From NCBI GenBank assembly GCA_049966155.1, contig JBMFVE010000010.1, positions 1-64,000 of the forward strand: a DNA stretch of 64,000 bases, written 5' to 3'. The position numbers and the translations under genes were made by a program. This document shows, piece by piece, positions 53,069-61,883 of this stretch. This stretch comes from JBMFVE01 sp049966155 (GTDB lineage Bacteria; Bacteroidota; Ignavibacteria; Kryptoniales; JAKASW01). The notes under the pieces were generated by a model. The model saw only the letters and a program-made list of their open reading frames with translations. It had not been told where the DNA came from and made no database searches. How positions within the stretch are numbered: the first letter of the stretch is position 1; each line of letters begins with the position of its first letter.

Positions 53069-54133
53069 TCAGTGGCGTGTCCTTCCTTCATTTCCAGAAT
53101 TTTCACTGCGCTGAGGAGCTGGAGCCTGCGCCTGCATTCCCACCGAGCGAGTGTAATTCCAGGACGGTTCAAATTCCCTTTGCATAAATTGATGATTCAC
53201 AGGGACGTAATTCTCCTCAATCCTTCTCTCTCTTGGAAAATTTGCAGGACCAACTGGATACTCTCGGAGCTGCGGCTGTGTGTAGCCTCTCATGTTATAA
53301 TAATAGTAATTATGACTTTCATATTTTCTCACACGACCTTCTCCGCCTCCATCTCTAGTTGAACCTGAATCCCGCACGCGTGGTGGTGGTGCCGATTCAG
53401 GGACCTGTTGAGGCTGCTGTTCGGGTGGAGGATTACTGTTTACCCTGGTTCTCTCCCTGGGCTGAGACGACGGAGTTGGTGAAGAAGATTGAGGCGGGGA
53501 ACTGCTTTCAACCCTTGTTCTGCCTGTCGAACCTGAACCCTGACGTGTATTAGCCGACGAAGAGGATGCACCAACCCCGGAACCGGAGCTACTGTACGCC
53601 CCGGGCTGCGATGTTGGAACAACCTGAGGTGTCCCGTAACCGCCATTATCTCTACCTCTGGTATCGCCAAAATTCCTCACCCTGCCAGGAGCAACATTAA
53701 CGCTCCCGTATGAATAATAATAGTATGGATTGTAGTAGTAGTAGGGAGAGTAATAAAGCCCTCCATATGCATATCCCGCATATGGATAATAATAGTAAGC
53801 GAACGGATCATAATACCATGATGGGTACCATCCACTCCAACCATACATCCAGGCCCAGTCGCTATTCCACCACCATTGACCTGGCGTATAGTAGTTAAAG
53901 CCAAATCCAAATGTCGAACCAGGCCATTGATTACCATAGTAATAATAATAGTTGTTTGTAATTCCTGTGTTGGTGGTGTCGTAACCATAGTTATAACCAT
54001 AACCCGATGTATCATAAGACCCGTATGACCCGCCACCCGGGTAGTTTCCCTGAGTTGTTGCAAATTCAGTATAGCAGCCTGCCAACCCTATTGCAAACAA
54101 CCCTGCAATTCCTATTGAAAAAATCTTTTTCAT
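53069..54133 (-). CDS. lipoprotein with extreme Tyr/Trp/Gly-rich and Ser/Pro-rich regions
   Basis: A 354-residue predicted lipoprotein with the lipobox GLAGC at residue 20. Residues 30-145 are dominated by Tyr, Gly, Trp and Asn, with clusters such as YYYYYG, QWWWNSDWAWMYGW and YYYYNPYYYYSYG. Residues 150-265 are Ser/Pro/Arg-rich and likely disordered. A further Tyr patch (HNYYYYNMRGY) lies near 280. No family is recognised. It starts 4 bases after a Pro/Tyr-rich protein. Aromatic-rich segments may mediate adhesion, cross-linking or condensation in the envelope; that is speculation. Confidence 0.82.
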   Translation of the reverse strand: MKKIFSIGIAGLFAIGLAGCYTEFATTQGNYPGGGSYGSYDTSGYGYNYGYDTTNTGITNNYYYYYGNQWPGSTFGFGFNYYTPGQWWWNSDWAWMYGWSGWYPSWYYDPFAYYYYPYAGYAYGGLYYSPYYYYNPYYYYSYGSVNVAPGRVRNFGDTRGRDNGGYGTPQVVPTSQPGAYSSSGSGVGASSSSANTRQGSGSTGRTRVESSSPPQSSSPTPSSQPRERTRVNSNPPPEQQPQQVPESAPPPRVRDSGSTRDGGGEGRVRKYESHNYYYYNMRGYTQPQLREYPVGPANFPRERRIEENYVPVNHQFMQREFEPSWNYTRSVGMQAQAPAPQRSENSGNEGRTRH

Positions 54134-54136
54134 AAC

Positions 54137-54442
54137 TCACCTCGCTCTTATTTGACGAGCATTATACTCTTTTGGCTTAATTCCCGCCCGGGGATAAGTC
54201 ATTATAACAGCAGCCCGCTGACGAATACCCTTTTGAAAAGGATAAACCAGCGGAGGAACAGGATACCGGTAAATCACCAGAGGGACCGGTACAACATAAG
54301 GAACAGGATAAACCGGCGGTGGGATTATTACTGCCGGCGGGTTGTAAAAAATGTAATAATTATTCACCATTTTTCTCGTGGTCAGCGTATCACCATAAGA
54401 AGCGTTTGAAAGCATCATCGAGATTAAAACTATTGCAACCAT
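54137..54442 (-). CDS. small exported Pro/Val/Tyr-rich protein, 101 aa
   Basis: A signal peptide (VAIVLISMMLSNASYG) is followed by a proline-valine-tyrosine stretch: NPPAVIIPPPVYPVPYV, then PLVIYRYPVPPLVYPF. The tail is basic (RQRAAV, RQIRAR). ATG 54442 has AAGGGA upstream; a GTG at 54445 is too close to that site. It ends three bases before the start of the Tyr-rich lipoprotein, so the two are probably made together and may bind each other. Family unknown. Confidence 0.72.
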   Translation of the reverse strand: MVAIVLISMMLSNASYGDTLTTRKMVNNYYIFYNPPAVIIPPPVYPVPYVVPVPLVIYRYPVPPLVYPFQKGIRQRAAVIMTYPRAGIKPKEYNARQIRAR

Positions 54443-54525
54443 CACCGTTCCCTTGCACCAATTTCATTAACGTATAGCTGTAATGCAAGTTCCAAACACA
54501 CTATTAAAAAATTTTAACTCTGTTT

Positions 54526-55296
54526 TCACATTGCCTGCACGTATTCTAACCTGACAACACGAAGGCTCCCATCCGATGTCTTCCTTAAATTAAAAATATT
54601 CTTATAATCAAATTCAAGTGTAAACCCTCCTCCGATGCTCCACCTAACTCCTGCATTGATAAAGCCAAGGCCTCTATTTGAGCTGTTGCCCAGGTTGTCA
54701 TTTATACCTGAGTTATACTCAAACAAAAGCGATATATCTCTTCCAAATGACTTATCCGCTCCGACATAAAAATTAATGTTTTTGTTTCCATCGCCATTTT
54801 CAAGTGAGTAGTTCACCCCACCGTGAAGTCCAAGGTAACCCAACACGGTAAAGTACTTTGATGCAGATGCAAAAAAGCCCGGGGATTTGAATGTATATCT
54901 ATTTGAATCCGCCAGGTATCTATCCTTTCCCTGTGAATCAAATCCAACTGCAATAGCTGGCGTGGCTTCAGTCTCGTCAAATACTCTGAATCTAATATTT
55001 ACCCCAGGATACCTGTTCCAGTCTGGCGAACCAGACCCAATGATATTTGTGCCTCCGTAACTTAAACCAAATGTCAGCCTGTTAAATGCCCCGGCCTCGA
55101 GGGAAACAAGCATCCCGCTCATTTCGTAAAACTGGACATCCATCGCCACCATTCCATTTTTCAGTATGCCGGCTGTAGGCATGTCCACAAGATATCTGGG
55201 CTCAACCTGTGCCCCTGTACCTGCAGTACCTGTAACTTCACCAGCAAACGTTGATGTGGAAATCAGACATAAAATGAAAAAAAACCGTGAATTCAT
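54526..55296 (-). CDS. exported YjbH-like beta-barrel protein
   Basis: A 256-residue protein with a signal peptide (FFFILCLISTSTFAG). Strands such as FNRLTFGLSYGGTNIIGSG and YPGVNIRFRVFDE, and the later GRDISLLFEYNSG, resemble YjbH-domain outer-membrane proteins linked to exopolysaccharide in other Gram-negative bacteria. The call is by resemblance only. It lies 12 bases after the amidohydrolase gene. Confidence 0.65.
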   Translation of the reverse strand: MNSRFFFILCLISTSTFAGEVTGTAGTGAQVEPRYLVDMPTAGILKNGMVAMDVQFYEMSGMLVSLEAGAFNRLTFGLSYGGTNIIGSGSPDWNRYPGVNIRFRVFDETEATPAIAVGFDSQGKDRYLADSNRYTFKSPGFFASASKYFTVLGYLGLHGGVNYSLENGDGNKNINFYVGADKSFGRDISLLFEYNSGINDNLGNSSNRGLGFINAGVRWSIGGGFTLEFDYKNIFNLRKTSDGSLRVVRLEYVQAM

Positions 55297-55308
55297 CTCA
55301 TTCTCCTC

Positions 55309-56718
55309 TTAAATGTCTTCATCTCCAAATGTCCTTTTTACACTTCCAGGCTTTTCTAAAATTTTTTGAAAATCACCCACATCGGGCAAATTCTCCCTGA
55401 CAGCTGGAGGTACTGCTCCCTGGCCATCTTCTTCAGCAGGCTCAGCAACTGTGGCTGCTTTCAAAGATGCTGAAACATTTTGCGTCAATTGATCACGCTC
55501 TTTAATCAGTTCGGCCATATCATAAATTAAAATCTTTCTTTCCTTATAGACAAACTCCCCATTAATTATTAAATCAGTTACATCTGAATCATCAAAATCC
55601 TCTATAATTGTCCTCAGAACACCATCGCTATTTTCTTTATTGAATGACCTTGCAGAAAATTTCCTGGAATCAATAAACGTCAGCGCTGCCGACATCCCTG
55701 GCTCTATTGTCCCTATTCTTGAAGAGAGATTGAAAATATCAACTCCATTTTTTGTACATGCTGCAAGCGCTTCCGATGCCGGTACATCGAAAGATAGTAG
55801 TGCCCTCATCTGATTAAACAAACCTGGTGATCTCCAGTCTGAACCAACTGCATACTTTCCAAATATTTCCCTAACCCTTCTAAACGACTGCACATTATGA
55901 CGGCTCGGAATGATTACAGCTTTAGACCCGCTCGAAGCTGCTAATTTTAAATGCTGATGAAATGAGTTCTCAAGCCCTAAAAGTATGGTGCGAGGTCCAA
56001 GTAAATTACTTTTTCGCATTAAAGGAATCATTTCCTTGCCAAAGCTGCTTTTCATCAAAGCCACATCCTCTGGAGTCTCATCAACATGTGCAAATATCCA
56101 CTCTATTTCCTGTGTAACTGTTCTGGCAACTGCACTTAAGCCAAAGAGGGTGATGTCTTTTTGAAATGGCAACAGGCATCCGCGCTTTAAATCCCTCTCT
56201 GTCATCTTCCTCAAAATTGCTGCCTGCTGGTCATTTGAGGCAAATACTGCCGCAACCAATCCAACGCCCTTTAAAGCTGAGTACATCCCGCGAACCCCTG
56301 CCTCATTTCCAATTAATCCAAAAGCCAATCCCCCAATTCCATTTTGAACAGCTGCACAAAATGCTGCGCGGTACATATTCTCGTAAAAATTTTCATCCTG
56401 ATTATTGAGCACCATTTCATACTTATGGAGGATGCCGCTCCTCCACTGTGATATTGGAAGGTTAGATTCGAAATTTCGTGCTATTACTGCTTCAGGATGG
56501 TAATGCGCATTAAAAAAAGCCGGCATTATAACTTTTCCTTCAGCATCTATAATAGAACTGGAAGGATATTTTCTCAAAAGATGGGATATGTCTTTGGAGA
56601 TTTCAATAATAAGCTCCCCCTTCAGTACTAAATTGTTAAATCCTGCCAATCCGTTATCATCGCCGCTGACGACAAATCCACCACTGATTATTTTCACAGG
56701 GACAGATGAAGATATCAA
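55309..56718 (-). CDS. amidohydrolase-family metal-dependent hydrolase
   Basis: A 469-residue protein of the amidohydrolase superfamily. The first metal motif is FFNAHYHPE (HxH). Further candidate ligands are His in FAHVDET and Asp in VGSDWRSPG. The N-terminal and C-terminal strands (EGKVIMPAF, SAALTFIDSRKF, DLIINGEFVYK) form the composite beta-sandwich typical of the atrazine/SAH deaminase-like group. A charged tail of ~60 residues (about 410-469) is unusual. No ATG is near the start; TTG 56718 with AAGG about 12 bases upstream is used. Substrate unknown. Confidence 0.83.
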   Translation of the reverse strand: MISSSVPVKIISGGFVVSGDDNGLAGFNNLVLKGELIIEISKDISHLLRKYPSSSIIDAEGKVIMPAFFNAHYHPEAVIARNFESNLPISQWRSGILHKYEMVLNNQDENFYENMYRAAFCAAVQNGIGGLAFGLIGNEAGVRGMYSALKGVGLVAAVFASNDQQAAILRKMTERDLKRGCLLPFQKDITLFGLSAVARTVTQEIEWIFAHVDETPEDVALMKSSFGKEMIPLMRKSNLLGPRTILLGLENSFHQHLKLAASSGSKAVIIPSRHNVQSFRRVREIFGKYAVGSDWRSPGLFNQMRALLSFDVPASEALAACTKNGVDIFNLSSRIGTIEPGMSAALTFIDSRKFSARSFNKENSDGVLRTIIEDFDDSDVTDLIINGEFVYKERKILIYDMAELIKERDQLTQNVSASLKAATVAEPAEEDGQGAVPPAVRENLPDVGDFQKILEKPGSVKRTFGDEDI

Positions 56719-56851
56719 TTAGCACCAATCCTTATTACAAAGTTCTGATTCAATAAACTTGCTGACACATCGTATATTAAAGTGCACACTGGTTAATTTA
56801 ATTGCAACTTACACCAATTGAAAGCTTCCTGTGGTACCATTTACGATTAAT

Positions 56852-58411
56852 TTAAATTTTTACCTTATAAACAGTTCCATCTTTCGTATCCTCCAGAATC
56901 ACGCCAATTTCATTGAGGCCAGCTCTGATCCTATCTGCAAGCTGAAAATCCTTCCTTGCCCTTGCTTCACTCCTTAAAGATACAAGCAGCTGAATTAATT
57001 TTTCCTCCAAACTCTCATTGGTCACATGACCATCTGGAGACGGGCCAACGCCAATTATATCCTGATGTGACGGTTCGGAAATATTTATATAAAGCCTGGG
57101 AACAGAGGGGGGCATAATGCCGAGCACATCACCTAACAATCTGTATAGAAAATAATAAACAATAGCCCCCATTTCATCTGAAAATCCATCAGAAGAATGA
57201 ATAATGCTGTTAACTTCCCTTAACAATTCAAAAATTACCCCAATTGCAACAGGAGTGTTGAAATCATCCAGCATTGCATTAAGCCATTGGCTGTAATAAT
57301 CACGAAGATTAACAGGCTCTAATGGCAAATTTTCCGGAAATCCATTTTCCTCCCAGATTTGCACTGCAGGTCTTTCCTGCTTTACAAATTTCTTAAGTTC
57401 ACTTACAACATTTCTTATGCGTTCAAAGCCCCTTGAAGCAGATTCAACAGCAGAGTCTGAATAATCGAGCGGACTGCGATAATGACTTTGCAGGATGAAG
57501 AACCTCAAGACAATAGGATCATATTTTTTAAATGCATCTTTTAAAGTCACAAAATTCCCCAGTGATTTACTCATCTTTGTTCCGTTCACAGTCACCATGT
57601 TGTTATGCATCCAGTACTTAACAAACTGCTTGCCGGTAAGAGCCTCACTTTGCGCTATTTCACACTCATGATGCGGAAACTGGTTTTCTATCCCTCCGCC
57701 GTGTATATCAAACTCATCACCAAGATACTTCATACTCATGGTTGAACATTCGATATGCCAGCCAGGATAACCTTCTCCCCACGGTGAAGGCCATTTCATA
57801 ATGTGTCCAGCTTCAGCCTTTTTCCACAATGCAAAATCAACAGGGCTCTTTTTCTCACTTCTGACATCAATCCTGACACCAGACAGCAGGTCATTTAATT
57901 TCTTCCCTGACAGTTTCCCATATTCAGGGAACTTCGAAACATCAAAATATACATTTCCCCCGGTTTCGTAAGCAAAACCTTTATCAATTAATTTTTTTAT
58001 GAACTCTATTTGTTCAATTATATGTCCAGCAGCCCTTGGAGAAATATCTGGACGGACCACACCCAGCCTGTCCATATCCTCAAAATAACTGCGCATATAC
58101 ATTTCAACAATTTCCATTGGGTCCACTTTATCCAGCCGGGCTTGTTTCTCAATCTTGTCCTCCCCTTCGTCGGCATTGTCTGTCAGATGACCTACATCAG
58201 TAATGTTTTGAATATACTTTACCCTGTATCCGAGAAACCTAAAAAATCTCACCACCACATCAAAAGACACATAGCTCTTTGCGTGTCCAATGTGAGAATG
58301 ATTGTAAACAGTTGGGCCACAAACATAAATTCCAACGCGACCTGAAATTACAGGTACAAATTTTTCCTTATTTCTTGATAAAGTGTTATAAACGTATAAA
58401 TCCTGATTCAT
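56852..58411 (-). CDS. cysS: cysteinyl-tRNA synthetase
   Basis: A 519-residue class I aminoacyl-tRNA synthetase. The HIGH motif is HSHIGHAKS and KMSKS is intact (GTKMSKSLGNF). Zinc ligands are Cys in YVCGPTVYN, Cys in WHIECSTM, and the HHECE segment. The protein is longer than the common ~465 residues, mainly in the C-terminal anticodon region (insert around 425-460). It overlaps recN by four bases. Confidence 0.97.
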   Translation of the reverse strand: MNQDLYVYNTLSRNKEKFVPVISGRVGIYVCGPTVYNHSHIGHAKSYVSFDVVVRFFRFLGYRVKYIQNITDVGHLTDNADEGEDKIEKQARLDKVDPMEIVEMYMRSYFEDMDRLGVVRPDISPRAAGHIIEQIEFIKKLIDKGFAYETGGNVYFDVSKFPEYGKLSGKKLNDLLSGVRIDVRSEKKSPVDFALWKKAEAGHIMKWPSPWGEGYPGWHIECSTMSMKYLGDEFDIHGGGIENQFPHHECEIAQSEALTGKQFVKYWMHNNMVTVNGTKMSKSLGNFVTLKDAFKKYDPIVLRFFILQSHYRSPLDYSDSAVESASRGFERIRNVVSELKKFVKQERPAVQIWEENGFPENLPLEPVNLRDYYSQWLNAMLDDFNTPVAIGVIFELLREVNSIIHSSDGFSDEMGAIVYYFLYRLLGDVLGIMPPSVPRLYINISEPSHQDIIGVGPSPDGHVTNESLEEKLIQLLVSLRSEARARKDFQLADRIRAGLNEIGVILEDTKDGTVYKVKI

Positions 58412-60123
58412 TTTAATCCTATTAATTCCTTTGCTCCTTCAATACCCGCCTTTGTAATGTCATCACCGCTTAAAAGTCTGGCGACCTCCTGAATGCGCTC
58501 GTCATCAGAAAGGCACCTCACCCTTGTCACTGTCCTCTTCCCCTTCAATGTCTTTTCCACCAGAAAATGTCTGTCGGCTTTTCCTGCAATTTGCGGCAGA
58601 TGCGTTATAGCAATAATTTGATGAAAGCTTGATAGGTTTTTAAGCGATTTTCCAACTTTTGCTGCAATTCTACCGCTTATACCTGTGTCAATTTCATCAA
58701 AAACAAGAACAGGCAGCCTATCGCTCTTAGCAAGAATTGTTTTCAGTGCAAGCATAATCCTGGAAACTTCACCACCAGACACGCTTCTGGCCAGGGGCTT
58801 GAGCTGTTCGCCGACATTCGTGGAAATATAAAATTCAACCTTATCAAAACCCCTCATATCTGTCTCATAGAAATCATTCCCCAGCTTAACAAGTGGTTTC
58901 ATTTCAGGATTGGCATCCCTGTAAACCCTATTTTCAATATTAACTTCAAATTTAGCTTTTTCTATTCCTATTTCTGCAAGTATATCTGTAATGCTTGCTG
59001 AAACATGCTCTGAGACTTCCCTCCGCTTCATTGATAACCGCTCAGCAATTTCAGAAAGTTCTTTCCTCTTTGTTTCCAGTGCAGATTGCAGTTTAGCAAT
59101 TTCTTCATCGAAATTTTCAGCAAGCTTAAATTCTTCCCCTATTTTCTGGCGATATGAAATTACAGCTTCAATTGACCCGCCGTACTTTTTTTGAAGCAGC
59201 ACAAGATTGCCGATTCGCTCTCTAATGTCCTCAAGACGCTGTGGATCAAATTCGATTTTACTGCTGTAGTTTTGAAGGGAATGGGTAATCTCATCCACAA
59301 TTGTTCTGGCGGTTTCCGTTTCGTCCTTAAGCTCAACAAACGAAGGGTCAATCTCAGATAAATCTTCAAGCTGATTTCTTGCAATCACCAGTTGATCATG
59401 AACAGAGGAATCGTTTTCATACAGCATTTGATAAAGTCTTGTCGTTGCTTCATACAACTTTTCGGCATTTTGAAGTATTTTCAACTCAGACTCAAGCTTT
59501 TCCAGCTCATCCGGATGAGGATCAATTAAATCAATCTCCTTTATTTGAAAAGAATAAAGCTCTTTCTTCTCATTAAGCAAATCTCTCCTTGAGATAAGCT
59601 GACTTAAACTATCAATCAAACTTGAAAGCTCTGAATACTTTTCACGGAAACTCCTGAGCAACCCTCCAAGTCCACCAAAATCATCTATTAAATCAATGTG
59701 CGTTTCAGGTCTGAGTAAGGATTGATGCTCATGCTGACCATGTAAATCAATGAGCACATCTCCAAGAGATTTCATTTGAATAATTGGAACTGGAGTGTCA
59801 TTTATAAAACCTCGGCTTTGACCCTTTACATTCACCTCTCTTCGAACAATAATTTCATCTTCTGAGTCAAGCGATACGCTTTGAAGCAATTCTTTCACAC
59901 GTTTATTCCCTGCTATATTAAAAACAGCCTCAACAACAGCTCTGTCGGCACCGGAACGAATCATATCTGTGGATGCACGCTCCCCGAGCACAAGGCTCAA
60001 TGCGTCAATTATTATTGACTTGCCGGCTCCTGTTTCACCTGTTATTATGTTCAAACCCGGGCCAAATTCAAGCTCGAGCTGATCAATAAGAGCGAAATTT
60101 TTTATGAAGAGAGTTTTCAGCAT
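58408..60123 (-). CDS. recN: DNA repair protein RecN
   Basis: An SMC-like ATPase for double-strand break repair, 571 residues. Walker A is GETGAGKSII near residue 31. A coiled-coil region covers about 155-370. The signature RSVSGGEVSRIMLAL and Walker B LVFDEIDTGISG are intact. It starts six bases after the metH cobalamin half and its end overlaps cysS. Confidence 0.97.
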   Translation of the reverse strand: MLKTLFIKNFALIDQLELEFGPGLNIITGETGAGKSIIIDALSLVLGERASTDMIRSGADRAVVEAVFNIAGNKRVKELLQSVSLDSEDEIIVRREVNVKGQSRGFINDTPVPIIQMKSLGDVLIDLHGQHEHQSLLRPETHIDLIDDFGGLGGLLRSFREKYSELSSLIDSLSQLISRRDLLNEKKELYSFQIKEIDLIDPHPDELEKLESELKILQNAEKLYEATTRLYQMLYENDSSVHDQLVIARNQLEDLSEIDPSFVELKDETETARTIVDEITHSLQNYSSKIEFDPQRLEDIRERIGNLVLLQKKYGGSIEAVISYRQKIGEEFKLAENFDEEIAKLQSALETKRKELSEIAERLSMKRREVSEHVSASITDILAEIGIEKAKFEVNIENRVYRDANPEMKPLVKLGNDFYETDMRGFDKVEFYISTNVGEQLKPLARSVSGGEVSRIMLALKTILAKSDRLPVLVFDEIDTGISGRIAAKVGKSLKNLSSFHQIIAITHLPQIAGKADRHFLVEKTLKGKRTVTRVRCLSDDERIQEVARLLSGDDITKAGIEGAKELIGLK

Positions 60124-60129
60124 TTTGCC

Positions 60130-61881
60130 CTATTTAATATTAAAATACTTTGCTTCTGGATGATGAACAATGACTGCAGTGGTGCTCTGCTCAGGGACAA
60201 GCTGGTACTCTTCCGTAAGAGTTATGCCAATGCGCTCAGGACGGAGAATTTCAAATAGTTTCGCCTGATCTTCCAGGTCAGGACAGGCAGGATATCCAAA
60301 GGAATAACGTGATCCCTGATAACCTTGAGAAAACAGGCGCTTTATCTCAGGCGAATCCTTCCCTGCAATACCAAGCTCTTCCCTGACCACCTTATGCCAG
60401 TATTCTGCAAGAGCCTCTGCACTCTCCACACTGAGCCCATGCAGATAGAGATATTCAAGATAATGATGAGATTCAAATAACTTTTTTGTGTAATCAGACG
60501 CGTACTCACCTATTGTGACAGCCTGCACGGCAATCACATCGAGCTGACCTGAATCTACGGGTTTAAAGAAATCCGATATACAGAGAAATCTATCATTGGT
60601 TTGCCTGGGAAAACGAAATCTCACCCACTCAACCAGCTGATTTCTCTCGATTTTTTCAGGAGTAACCGAACTCCACTTTCTGTAAAGGTCAACCTCCCCC
60701 TGTGGTTTGTAAATAATTAAATCATTTCCATCTGAATTACAGGGGAAATATCCATATACCACCCTCGGTTTAAAAATCCGCTCCCTTTTAACCTTTAGTT
60801 TTAGCTCTTCAAGGACAGGATAAACTTCCTCCTCCAGAATCCTTTTATACTCTTCCTCCGTCTTTCCCCTTCTCGAAACCTGCCACTGTCCTCGAATCAG
60901 AGCAACCTCATTCAAATACTTCCATATTGTTTCCAGCTTAATGTCAGTAACAGTGGTACTCCCATAAAATGGCGGGATAGGAACTGGAACATCCCTATTT
61001 ACCTTACTTGTCGTCAAGACAGGCTCAACCTGTCCAGGTGCTGTTTTCCCCTTACTGACATTTTGAACTTTCTGCTTAATTTGACTGTCGTTCGGGACGA
61101 CTTCCAAACTGCCGACTGCTAACGTACCCTCCTGGCTGGCAGAAGTTGTAATCTTTTCCATAAAGCGCAAGCCGTCAAAAGCGTCATTGGCATATTCAAC
61201 TGTACCATAATAAACACCTCTCAGGTCATTTTCGACATAGCGTCGGGTTAGAGCAGCCCCACCCAGAACAACTGGAATTTTGTATCCGCGTTCCCTCATC
61301 TGTTCAAGGTTTTCCTTCATTACAACAGTTGACTTAACAAGAAGTCCACTCATCCCAATTGCATCAGCTCTGTGCTTTTCCGCGGCCTCAATTATTTGCT
61401 CAATTGGCACTTTAATCCCGAGGTTTATCACCTTATAACCATTGTTTGTCAAAATAATGTCTACGAGGTTTTTCCCAATGTCATGAACATCGCCCTTTAC
61501 AGTAGCCAGCACCATCACTCCTTTTTCAGAACCCTCAACCTTTTCCATAAACCGTTCGAGAAAATTCACAGCAGCTTTCATTGTTTCAGCCGATTGCAAT
61601 ACAAAAGGAAGCTGCATTTGTCCACTGCCAAAGAGTTCCCCGACAACCTTCATTCCATCAAGGAGAATATCATTTATAATTTGAAGCGCAGAATACTTCT
61701 CAAGCGCCTTCTTTAAATCGTCATCCAGACCAATCCTGTCGCCATCCACGATTCTCCGCTTCAGTTTTTCTTCAATCGTAAGAGACTCTTTTTTATCTCT
61801 ATCTTTTGATTCAGATTTACCCTCAGAATAATAATTCATCAGTTCAACAAGCGGGTCATATACACACTTTACTTCCGCCAT
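60130..61881 (-). CDS. metH: methionine synthase, cobalamin-binding and reactivation half
   Basis: A 583-residue protein equal to the C-terminal half of MetH. Order: B12 cap domain (about 40-130, LLDGMKVVGELFGSGQMQLPFVLQSAETMK), cobalamin-binding domain with the axial-His motif GDVHDIGKN (near 150), a linker, then the SAM-binding activation domain (about 300-583) with GYPACPDLEDQ and ITLTEEYQL. The substrate domains are in the gene just upstream, two bases away. Together they make methionine from homocysteine and methyltetrahydrofolate. Confidence 0.95.
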   Translation of the reverse strand: MAEVKCVYDPLVELMNYYSEGKSESKDRDKKESLTIEEKLKRRIVDGDRIGLDDDLKKALEKYSALQIINDILLDGMKVVGELFGSGQMQLPFVLQSAETMKAAVNFLERFMEKVEGSEKGVMVLATVKGDVHDIGKNLVDIILTNNGYKVINLGIKVPIEQIIEAAEKHRADAIGMSGLLVKSTVVMKENLEQMRERGYKIPVVLGGAALTRRYVENDLRGVYYGTVEYANDAFDGLRFMEKITTSASQEGTLAVGSLEVVPNDSQIKQKVQNVSKGKTAPGQVEPVLTTSKVNRDVPVPIPPFYGSTTVTDIKLETIWKYLNEVALIRGQWQVSRRGKTEEEYKRILEEEVYPVLEELKLKVKRERIFKPRVVYGYFPCNSDGNDLIIYKPQGEVDLYRKWSSVTPEKIERNQLVEWVRFRFPRQTNDRFLCISDFFKPVDSGQLDVIAVQAVTIGEYASDYTKKLFESHHYLEYLYLHGLSVESAEALAEYWHKVVREELGIAGKDSPEIKRLFSQGYQGSRYSFGYPACPDLEDQAKLFEILRPERIGITLTEEYQLVPEQSTTAVIVHHPEAKYFNIK

Positions 61882-61883
61882 GT

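Noticed and set aside
53677..54063. Open frames in other phases within the Tyr-rich lipoprotein gene
   Set aside because: They result from low-complexity TAY/GGN codons and lack sensible starts; the lipobox frame is the real one.
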